From: DAHUXD01 sp963805495
GTDB taxonomy: Bacteria; Acidobacteriota; Thermoanaerobaculia; UBA5066; Gp7-AA6
Direction of reading: 5' to 3'
NCBI GenBank assembly: GCA_963805495.1
Contig: CAWDUQ010000001.1
Span: forward strand, 930,001 to 994,000
DNA length: 64,000 nucleotides
Below the pieces are notes generated by a model, which had not been told where the DNA came from, ran no database searches, and was given only the letters and a program-made list of their open reading frames with translations. Shown in pieces: positions 44,201 through 50,608 of the stretch (the stretch's first letter is position 1; each line of letters opens with the position of its first letter). A program made the position numbers and the translations under genes.

Positions 44201-46043
44201 GAAGAACACGACCGTCATTCCGGACGGAACCGTCCGGCTCGACTTCGCGCTGAAGGCCGGCTTGCTCTCGGCGGGCCCTCGGCCCCTCTCCCTGTCCATG
44301 GGCCCCGGCGGCCCGCAGCAGCTGACCCTGAACCTGACCAACACGGGATCGGCCGGCGCCGGCTTCGTCATCCAGGAGGTCAACGTGCCTCTGCCGGGTC
44401 CGTCGCAGGCGAGGCCCGCGAGGTTTGCCGACCCGGCGCGCGTCCAGGCGGCCCTCCGGCGCGTCGGGTACCAGCATCTGGCCGAACGCCATCGGACCGG
44501 TGTGCCGGCACCGGCCGGAGCCCCGGCGGGTGTGCCAGCCCTCGCCCAGGCCGGCAACGTCGTGGGTTCGTTCCCGACCGGACTTCAGTCCGGTTGGGGC
44601 CTCGCGTACGACACCGACGCCGGCCGACTGTGGATCTCCGACCCCGACGAGCCCGGCTTCGGCTTCAACGGCGACGGCCTCGAGCACCAGTACCTGCCGG
44701 ACGGCACGCCGACGGGCGACACGATCGACATCCAGGACACCGGCGGCTTCTGGCAGGCCGACGGGACCTACAACGGCCGGACCGGAATGCTCTGGCAGGT
44801 CAACGTCGGCGTCGGCGGCGACACCGACATGTGCCTCTTCGAGATGGACCCCGTGGCGAAGGTCGTCACGGGCAACAAGATCTGCGGCCCCTGGTTTTCG
44901 CCGCAGCGCGCCGTCGCCTACGACTACGCCACCGATACCTACTACGTTGGAGGAACCAACGAGGCCTCCGTCTACCACATCGACGCCTCCGGAAACCTGC
45001 TGGACTCGAAGTACGTCGGCATCGCGATAGCCGGCCTCGCGTACAACCCGGGCACGCGGCACCTCTTCGTCAACGGCGAGTTTCCGTCGCCGTTCGAGAT
45101 CTGGGTCCTCGACACCGCCAATGACTACGACATCCTCGGCGGCTTCGTCGTGGCGAGCGGAGGGGTCCCGGTGCTGTCGAGCGGCGGTGTGAGCCTCGAG
45201 GCCGACTGCGCCGGCCACCTCTGGATCATGGACGAGACCGCGCAGACCGTCTACGAGTTCGAGTCCGGCGAGACCGGCTGGTGCGTCAACGACATCCCGT
45301 GGCTCTCCGAGGCGCCGCCGTCGGGATCGGTCCCGGAGGGCGGCACCCTCCCGGTGACCGTCACGTTCGACCCCGCGGGCCTGCTGCCGGGCCTCCGTCA
45401 GGGATCGCTCCTGTTCGCGACCGACACCCCGGTCGCGGTCGACCCGGTGCCGGTCGACTTCACCCTTCTCTTCAACGACGTGCCGGAGGGCAGCTTCGCC
45501 TGGAACTACATCTACGGCGCCGCGGGCGCTGGCGTGATGCCGGGCTGTGCTCCGCAGACGCCGACGTTCACGTTCTGCCCCGCCGAGGTCGTCACCCGGC
45601 GGACCATGGCCGGTTTCATCGAGCGCGCCGTCCACGGCGCGCAGACGCCGCCGCCCGTCTACCTCGGCGAGTTCGGCGACGTCGCTCCCGGCAGCTTCAA
45701 CGCCAACAACATCCAGGGCCTCGTCGAGGACGGCATCACGGCCGGCTGCAGCCTGTCCCCGCCGCTCTACTGTCCGGACGTTCCGGTCACGCGGGCGCAG
45801 ATGGCGGTCTTCGTCTGGAAGGGCCAGCACGGCTCCGAGCCGCCGCCGCCCTGCACGCCGCCGGGCAGCTTCGCCGACGTGCCGTGTCCCGGCGGATTCG
45901 CGGTCGACTACGTCGAGGGGATCTATTCCGAGGGGATCACGGCCGGATGCGGAAGCGGGAACTTCTGCCCGAACGCGAGCATCACGAACGCGCAGATGGC
46001 CGTCTTCCTGGTGAAGGCGTTCGCCATTCCGTACCTCCCATGA
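41280..46043 (+). CDS. Large secreted multidomain protein with SLH-like C-terminus
   Basis: 1587 residues. Signal peptide 1-30; start supported by GGAGGA at 41269-41274. Order of parts: a unique N-terminal region (~40-540, DTEGDVGPNHYIQYINN, YDRQADRWVFSQF); two carboxypeptidase-regulatory-like Ig folds (~541-721); a jelly-roll/MAM-like domain beginning FDSGMIPAGW (~741-900); a third Ig-like fold (~907-990); a propeller-like region (~1094-1331, SGWGLAYDTDAGRLWI); and three Cys-rich SLH-like repeats (~1391-1587, VTRAQMAVF, GITAGC). SLH motifs bind cell-wall or surface polymers, so it is probably surface attached. From ~residue 630 it is paralogous to the next gene. Confidence 0.9.
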   Translation: MSRNTAARLSALILSAGTAFVLAAPPASASDSPQTPVVRFSARHAKSPRLSSYRAVGPVVPRPNREIVNEATPKKGAGAATRGIDPVLQNRFGLSQPEASVQFEGGSDDDNASLLGQRTVPPDTEGDVGPNHYIQYINNIAVMYDKSGSIVLGPIAGNAFWAGLGGPCEVQNDGDPLVRYDRQADRWVFSQFALPNFPDGPFYQCFAVSTTNDPTGEYWQYEFKTSDDYFTDYGKLGIWPDAYYMSFNMFGPFGEFQGGAYAFDRAAMLAGAPAGMIAFDTGAEGGTLPSDLDGPTPPPAGSPNYFMGFDVNPARLLEWQFHVDWTTPGDSTFTGPVEIPVADFVYPVCDAYRGQCVPQFETSEKLETLDDKLMYRLVYRNFGDHESLVANHTVGTADGSAAPRWYEIRSPGDTPVVYQQGTYAPDASFRWMGSLAMDGNGNIALGYSKSSSTMYPSIGITGRLAGDPLGLMGAEDVWFSGGGSQIASVSRWGDYSTMSIDPSDDCTFWYTQEYYAESGSFDFKTRIGAFRFASCTGGPAGSLDGTVTGPSGPIPGATVEAAPQTLAAGSSSTTTDDAGHYQFLTLPPGAYDVTASKYGYSPFTVAGVQVATGQNTVQDLSLAASVNVLVNGTVKDGSGHGWPLYARLDVSGPNGYTGATLFTDPVTGYYQITLPSGFTYDFAVTALVPGYAPGGGPLALAVPPAPPVAGGVVANWTVSAAPSCTAPGYGPGTFANPAALSEGFDSGMIPAGWTVQTISGTSWKVHDGADDCGQFGGNQTGGSGPFAIINSLCESVGTVDDSFLETPPIDLTGRTSAAIRWANDFINFFSGTVATVDASADGGATWRNIWRAPGDLPGPGTQIVDMSFAAGHPDVRARFHYEAFFGWWWQVDDVEVGAFTCGVLPGGLVVGNVTDANTGAALNGATVLNLPDDGSTTTFATPDDPAQGDGFYALFAGSGSQPFEASYPAYESLEKNTTVIPDGTVRLDFALKAGLLSAGPRPLSLSMGPGGPQQLTLNLTNTGSAGAGFVIQEVNVPLPGPSQARPARFADPARVQAALRRVGYQHLAERHRTGVPAPAGAPAGVPALAQAGNVVGSFPTGLQSGWGLAYDTDAGRLWISDPDEPGFGFNGDGLEHQYLPDGTPTGDTIDIQDTGGFWQADGTYNGRTGMLWQVNVGVGGDTDMCLFEMDPVAKVVTGNKICGPWFSPQRAVAYDYATDTYYVGGTNEASVYHIDASGNLLDSKYVGIAIAGLAYNPGTRHLFVNGEFPSPFEIWVLDTANDYDILGGFVVASGGVPVLSSGGVSLEADCAGHLWIMDETAQTVYEFESGETGWCVNDIPWLSEAPPSGSVPEGGTLPVTVTFDPAGLLPGLRQGSLLFATDTPVAVDPVPVDFTLLFNDVPEGSFAWNYIYGAAGAGVMPGCAPQTPTFTFCPAEVVTRRTMAGFIERAVHGAQTPPPVYLGEFGDVAPGSFNANNIQGLVEDGITAGCSLSPPLYCPDVPVTRAQMAVFVWKGQHGSEPPPPCTPPGSFADVPCPGGFAVDYVEGIYSEGITAGCGSGNFCPNASITNAQMAVFLVKAFAIPYLP

Positions 46044-46075
46044 GGACGCGCGTGACGAAACAGGAAGGAACGACC

Positions 46076-49048
46076 ATGAGCTCTCTCGGAATGAAGCGCG
46101 TCGCGGCCTGGATTCTCGGCGTGGTGATGCTCGGCGCGAGCGCCGCGCGGGCCGGCTCGCCCGAAGTGCCGGTGAGCGGAACCGTCACCGACGGGTCGGG
46201 CCACGGCTGGCCGCTCGCCGCGCGCCTCGACATCACTTCGGACTTCACCCAGCCGCTCGTCGTCTACTCGGATCCCGTCACCGGCCAGTACGCCGTGAAT
46301 CTCCCGGATGGGATCGCGTACTCCTTCGCCGTCTCGTCCCTGGTGCCGGGATACGCGCCGGGCGGCGGGCCCGTCGTGACGGCCGGCGCGCCGATCACCG
46401 CCGACTGGGAGCTCGGCGCCGCGGCTCTCTGCGACGCCCCCGGCTACGGTCCCGGCGGGTTCGGGCCCCCGGTGCTCTCGGAGGGCTTCGACGGCGGTGT
46501 GGTCCCGCCGGGCTGGTCGGTCGAGACCGTGTCCGGAGCGAGCTGGAAGGTCATGTCGGGCGGCGACCCGTGTCAGTTCTTCGACGGGAACCGGACCGGC
46601 GGTTCCGGGCCCTATGCGATCGTGAACAGCAACTGCGACAGCAACTTTTTCGAGCCCGAGGACACGTACCTCGTGACGCCGCCGTTCGACCTGTCGTCGG
46701 CCGGAAACGCCGCCATCCGGTGGGCGAACGACTTCGTCAACTCGGGCGCGTTTTCGACCGTCGAAGTCGACGTTTCGATCGACGGCGGGGCGAACTGGAC
46801 GAACGTCTGGCGGGCCACGGAGCAGATCCTCGGCCCGGGGACCCTCACCGCCGACATGTCGTTTGCGGCGGGACACGCCGGAGTCCAGGCGCGCTTCCAC
46901 TACCAGGGGTTCTTCGGCTTCTGGTGGCAGGTGGACGACGTCGAGATCGGCCCCTTCGCCTGCACGGTTCTTCCGGGCGGCCTCGTCGTCGGCAACGTCA
47001 CCGACGCCAACACGAGTCTCGGCTTGAACGGCGCAACGGTCACGGCCGTCGACGCCGGCGGTTCGACCACGACGCAGGCGACGCCGGGGCAGGGCGACGG
47101 CTTTTACACCCTCTTCGCGGCCGGAAGCGGCTCGCAGGCCTTCGAGGCCACCGCCAGTCTCCACAACTCGCTTTCGAAGAACGCCGCGGTCACACCGGAC
47201 GGGACGGTGCGCCTCGACTTCTCGCTGCCGGCGGGCCTTCTCGGCGCCTCGCCGCGGCCGCTGTCCGCGGTCGTCAGCCCCGGGGGAGCGCAGTCGGTGA
47301 CCCTCGACGTCTCGAACACCGGCTCCGGCGACGGGAGCTTCGTTCTGCACGAGGTGGATGTGGCGCCGCCGCCGGCGGATAACATTGCGGCACGGCCGGC
47401 GTACGTCCCTAGCCTCGAGGATCGCAAGGCTTTCCACCGGGAGTTCCAGCTCGGCCGGCTCGACGCCCGGACCTCGCGGTTCCCGGCGAAGGCCCCCGCC
47501 GGCGTGCCCTCGACGGCCGGAGCCGGCAACCTTCTGAGCATCTTCCCGACCGGCCTCGTCGGGGGCTGGGGACTGGCGTACGACACCAACGCCGACCGGC
47601 TCTGGGTCGCCGACTCCAATGCGCCGTCGGCCGGCCTCTTCGGCGACGGTCTCGACCATCAGTTTCTCCCGGGTGGCACGCCGACCGGCGAAACGATCGA
47701 CCTGGCGGGCACCTCGAGCGCCTGGCAGGGCGACGGCACCTACAACGCGCGAACCGGAATGATCTGGCAGGCCAACGTCGCTTACCTCGTCGGTGCCGGC
47801 TACCAGTGCCTCTTCGAGATCGACCCGGTCGCGAAGGTGGTCACGGGCAACCAGATCTGCGGTCCGTGGCTGGATTACCCGGCGCAGGTGGGGCTCGCCT
47901 ACGACTACGCCACCGACACTTACTACGTCGGGGACCAGCTGGGCGTGATCACCCACATCGACAACGCCGGGAACTTCCTCGACTCCGGGCGCGTCGCGGT
48001 GCAGATCTCGGGGCTCGCTTACAACCCGACCACGCGGCACCTCTACGTCGAGAGCTTCTCGCCTCCCTTCGACACGTACGTCGTCGACCCCGCCAACGGT
48101 TACTTCGTGCTGAGCGGGTTCTCCGTCAAGAGCAACGGCCTCCCGGTGCTCCAGCAGCGCGGCGTCAGCCTCGAAGCAGACTGCCTCGGCCACCTGCGGA
48201 CCTACGACGTGTTCAACAACGAGGTCTACGAGTTCGAGTCGGGCGAGCGCGGCTGGTGCGTGACCGACATTCCGTGGCTTTCGGAGGACCCGGCCTCCGG
48301 CACGATCCCGGGCTCGGGCGGCGGCGCGGGTCCGGCCGGGGGAGGCAACTCCCTGCCCGTGACCGTCACGTTCGACTCCGCGGGCCTCGCTCCCGGGCTT
48401 CGGCTGCGGTCGCTCGTGTTCACGACGGACACCCCGGACCCGGTCGAGCCGGTGCCGGTCGATTTCACGGTCCTCTTCAACGACGTGCCGCTCGACGGCT
48501 TCGCGGCGAACTACATTTACGGAGCCGCCGGCGCGGGCGTGATGCCGGGCTGCGCCCCGGGGGCGCCCGCGTTCGCGTTCTGTCCGGCGCAGGTGGTCAC
48601 GCGGCGCGGCATGGCCGGTTACATCGAGCGCGCCATCCACGGCGCGTTGACCCCGCCGCCCGTCTATCCGGGCGAATTCGACGACGTCCTGCTCGGGAGC
48701 TTCAACGCCGACTACATCCAGGGCCTCGTCGAGGACGGGATCACGGCGGGCTGCGGCGTGGCTCCGCCGCTCTATTGCCCGGAGTCTCCCGTCACCCGCG
48801 CCCAGATGGCAGTCTTCATTTGGAAGGGCCAGCACGGCCCGGAGGCGCCGCCCGCCTGCACGCCGCCGGGGACCTTTGCCGACGTTGCGTGCCCGGGAGG
48901 CTTCGCGGTCGACTACATCGAGGGGATCTCCACCGAGGGAATCACGGCGGGCTGCGGCGGCGGGAACTACTGCCCGAACGCGAGCATCACCAACGCCCAG
49001 ATGGCCGTGTTCCTGGTGAAGGCGTTCGGGATCCCGTACCTGCCGTAG
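46076..49048 (+). CDS. Secreted paralogue with SLH-like C-terminus
   Basis: 990 residues. The ATG at 46076 has AGGAAGGA upstream; an earlier in-frame ATG at 46040 overlaps the previous stop and would add 12 residues before the signal peptide. Signal peptide ~1-26. Domains: regulatory-like Ig fold (~29-112, VTDGSGHGWPLAARLDI), jelly-roll-like region (~132-296, FDGGVVPPGW), second Ig fold (~300), propeller-like region (~485-722) and three Cys-rich SLH-like repeats (~799-990). It corresponds to the C-terminal 60% of the preceding protein, lacking its unique N-terminal part. Probably surface displayed; partner or ligand unknown. A hairpin terminator follows. Confidence 0.9.
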   Translation: MSSLGMKRVAAWILGVVMLGASAARAGSPEVPVSGTVTDGSGHGWPLAARLDITSDFTQPLVVYSDPVTGQYAVNLPDGIAYSFAVSSLVPGYAPGGGPVVTAGAPITADWELGAAALCDAPGYGPGGFGPPVLSEGFDGGVVPPGWSVETVSGASWKVMSGGDPCQFFDGNRTGGSGPYAIVNSNCDSNFFEPEDTYLVTPPFDLSSAGNAAIRWANDFVNSGAFSTVEVDVSIDGGANWTNVWRATEQILGPGTLTADMSFAAGHAGVQARFHYQGFFGFWWQVDDVEIGPFACTVLPGGLVVGNVTDANTSLGLNGATVTAVDAGGSTTTQATPGQGDGFYTLFAAGSGSQAFEATASLHNSLSKNAAVTPDGTVRLDFSLPAGLLGASPRPLSAVVSPGGAQSVTLDVSNTGSGDGSFVLHEVDVAPPPADNIAARPAYVPSLEDRKAFHREFQLGRLDARTSRFPAKAPAGVPSTAGAGNLLSIFPTGLVGGWGLAYDTNADRLWVADSNAPSAGLFGDGLDHQFLPGGTPTGETIDLAGTSSAWQGDGTYNARTGMIWQANVAYLVGAGYQCLFEIDPVAKVVTGNQICGPWLDYPAQVGLAYDYATDTYYVGDQLGVITHIDNAGNFLDSGRVAVQISGLAYNPTTRHLYVESFSPPFDTYVVDPANGYFVLSGFSVKSNGLPVLQQRGVSLEADCLGHLRTYDVFNNEVYEFESGERGWCVTDIPWLSEDPASGTIPGSGGGAGPAGGGNSLPVTVTFDSAGLAPGLRLRSLVFTTDTPDPVEPVPVDFTVLFNDVPLDGFAANYIYGAAGAGVMPGCAPGAPAFAFCPAQVVTRRGMAGYIERAIHGALTPPPVYPGEFDDVLLGSFNADYIQGLVEDGITAGCGVAPPLYCPESPVTRAQMAVFIWKGQHGPEAPPACTPPGTFADVACPGGFAVDYIEGISTEGITAGCGGGNYCPNASITNAQMAVFLVKAFGIPYLP

Positions 49049-49071
49049 GTCCAATCGCGTCCGACGAGCCG

Positions 49072-49102
49072 GGGCGCTGCGAAAGCAGCGCCCTTCTCAT
49101 TT
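49072..49102 (+). terminator. Rho-independent terminator after surface-protein pair
   Basis: A 9-bp stem GGGCGCTGC/GCAGCGCCC (49072-49080 with 49085-49093) with a GAAA tetraloop is followed by TTCTCATTT. It ends the two-gene surface operon and separates it from the tRNA. Confidence 0.8.
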
Positions 49103-49159
49103 CGCCGCGCGGTTGACCTTCGGGAGCCATCCTTAGATAATCCGCGTCCCCCGGACGAC

Positions 49160-49233
49160 TGGGAGGTCGTTCAATGGTAGGACAACTGGCTCTGGACCAG
49201 TGAATCGGGGTTCGAGTCCCTGCCTCCCAGCCA
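49160..49233 (+). tRNA. tRNA-Gln (anticodon CTG)
   Basis: A cloverleaf with acceptor stem TGGGAGG/CCTCCCA, anticodon stem ACTGG/CCAGT with loop CTCTGGA (anticodon CTG at positions 34-36), T-arm GGGGTTCGAGTCCC and an encoded CCA end. It reads CAG codons. The structured repeat copy B begins three bases after the CCA. Confidence 0.95.
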
Positions 49234-49236
49234 ATA

Positions 49237-49400
49237 CCGTCGCGAGCGCTGCGCGAGGGGTCTGCGCCTGCGGCGCACCGGCGTCCGGCTCGCCCGGATG
49301 CGGGCTCGACCGGACGCCTGACCCCTCGCTGCGCGCTCGCTCCCGCGGCGCGGACCTCCTCCCTCGCTTCGCTCGGGAGACTATCCGCGCCGCGAACGGA
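49237..49400 (+). repeat. Three-stem structured repeat, copy B
   Basis: Same layout as copy A at 8008: CCGTCGC at the left end, stem 1 TGCGCC/GGCGCA (49263-49268 with 49272-49277), stem 2 GGCGTCCGG/CCGGACGCC (49280-49288 with 49310-49318, inner GCCCG/CGGGC) and stem 3 GCGGCGCGGA/TCCGCGCCGC (49345-49354 with 49384-49393). Bases differ from copy A on both sides of each stem, so pairing is kept. It sits directly behind tRNA-Gln in the same direction. The right-end motif CCGCGCCGCGAACGGATG recurs at about 49465-49482 beyond a GC hairpin. Confidence 0.82.
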
Positions 49401-49437
49401 TGTTGTTGCGGGGCGGGTGTCAGGGGCCTCGGTCGTA

Positions 49438-49460
49438 GGGGCGGGGCTTGTCCCCGCCCT
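49438..49460. repeat. GC-rich hairpin repeat GGGCGGGG/CCCCGCCC
   Basis: An 8-bp stem GGGCGGGG (49439-49446) and CCCCGCCC (49452-49459) with loop CTTGT. The core and about ten flanking bases on one side (GGTCGTAG) recur at 61693-61713 on the opposite strand. It sits at the right edge of structured repeat copy B. Confidence 0.7.
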
Positions 49461-49495
49461 CTCGCCGCGCCGCGAACGGATGGAGCGTCGTGGCG

Positions 49496-50497
49496 TCAGC
49501 GGGTCTGGCGGGAGCGGGGGTTCCTGCGCCAGTGGGCGAGGTCGAGGATGAAGTTCTCGATGCGGCGGTCCCAGGTGTGCTCGCGGAGCGCCCGCTGGCG
49601 CGCGCGGCGGCCCATGGCGAGCCGGGCGGGTTCGTCGCCGAGGATGGCCGCGGCCGCGGCGACGACGTCGTCCTTCGCCGGAAAGGAACCGATCTCGACT
49701 CCCGGCTCGAACCACTCGGGCAGGCGCGGGAAGGCCTCGATGAGGCTCGGCACGCCGCAGGAGGCGGCGAAGAACGCGCGCGGCGTGATGCGGTAGGTGC
49801 CGCGGTACTTGCCGTGAACGTCGTCGACGAGCGCCGTCTCGAGCGCGAGACGCGCGCCGTTGAGCGCCGCGCAGAGTGCATCGGGGGTCTCGAGCGGCGC
49901 GCGCACCGGGACGTTCCAGCGCGTGTCGCCGGCGTAGGCATGGACCCGGACCGAGAAACTCTCCGCCAGCGCCGTCACGAGGTCGTTGCGGTAGGGCGTC
50001 CACTTCCCGTAATAGAGGATGTCGCACTCGGGCGCGGCCTTGAGCGGCCGGTAGAGCTCCGGGTCCGTCGCCGGGTCGCACCGTTTCGCCGCGATGCCGC
50101 GGCCGGCGTAGTCGTGCAGGGTCTGCGGGTCCTGCGTGTAGAAGAGGTCGAACTCCGGGGCGATCGCGTACGAGGCCTCCAGCCCGTACGGGTCCGAGAG
50201 CGCGAAGGCCGCGAAAGCCGTGGAGCGCGAAAACATGCGCCGCGCGTGCTTCGAGAAATGCAGTCCGCCGCCGAGGCACACGACGGCCTCGGGCGGCGGG
50301 TCCGTGTGCGCGAGCACGGCGTCGTCGGGAATGAGCGCCGGTTTCGCACCGCCGGTCGAAACGAAGCCCGGGACCTGCGCCGGCTCGACGAGCACCGTTT
50401 TGAAGGCCTTCTGAAAGGCACGCAGCGGCGGATAGAGGTTGTTGCAGAAGGGCGGCTGGCTGACGTTGCCGAAGAGCACCAGGTCGGCGCCGCTCAA
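49496..50497 (-). CDS. CgeB-like glycosyltransferase
   Basis: 333 residues, TTG start with AGGAG five bases upstream. The pattern of a GT-B glycosyltransferase of the CgeB/Glyco_trans_1_2 type is visible: an N-terminal half with LFYTQDPQTLHDY, the central DILYYGKWTPYRNDLV, and the nucleotide-sugar part RGTYRITPRAFFAASCGVPSLIEAFPRLPEWFEPG with the acidic residues that contact the donor. Sugar and acceptor are unknown. It probably modifies a surface glycan or protein, in keeping with the neighbouring surface and polysaccharide-export genes. Confidence 0.82.
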   Translation of the reverse strand: MSGADLVLFGNVSQPPFCNNLYPPLRAFQKAFKTVLVEPAQVPGFVSTGGAKPALIPDDAVLAHTDPPPEAVVCLGGGLHFSKHARRMFSRSTAFAAFALSDPYGLEASYAIAPEFDLFYTQDPQTLHDYAGRGIAAKRCDPATDPELYRPLKAAPECDILYYGKWTPYRNDLVTALAESFSVRVHAYAGDTRWNVPVRAPLETPDALCAALNGARLALETALVDDVHGKYRGTYRITPRAFFAASCGVPSLIEAFPRLPEWFEPGVEIGSFPAKDDVVAAAAAILGDEPARLAMGRRARQRALREHTWDRRIENFILDLAHWRRNPRSRQTR

Positions 50498-50593
50498 CGC
50501 GCGCTCCTGTGCGAACGGACAGGCTTCGTCGGGTCGGCGTTCACGTCACCTTTAATGTACGACGGAACGGCTCGCGGCGATCGTGCGCTGCCC

Positions 50594-50599
50594 TACAAT
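50594..50599 (+). promoter_or_regulatory. -10-like box TACAAT, leaderless start
   Basis: TACAAT ends 9 bases before the ATG at 50609, and no Shine-Dalgarno is visible. Confidence 0.4.
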
Positions 50600-50608
50600 C
50601 GATCGCCG

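Noticed and set aside
46040..46075. Alternative start of the second surface protein at the ATGA overlap
   Set aside because: It remains possible, but the AGGAAGGA site is placed for the ATG at 46076 and the shorter form has a cleaner signal peptide.
49160..49410. tRNA-Gln plus adjacent repeat as an integrative element attachment site
   Set aside because: No integrase gene and no duplicate of the tRNA 3' end are visible nearby. The repeat also occurs behind protein genes.
49448..50608. 387-codon N-terminal extension of the LamG/sugar dehydrogenase protein
   Set aside because: It is the antisense of the CgeB-like glycosyltransferase. The signal peptide and TACAAT box place the start at 50609.
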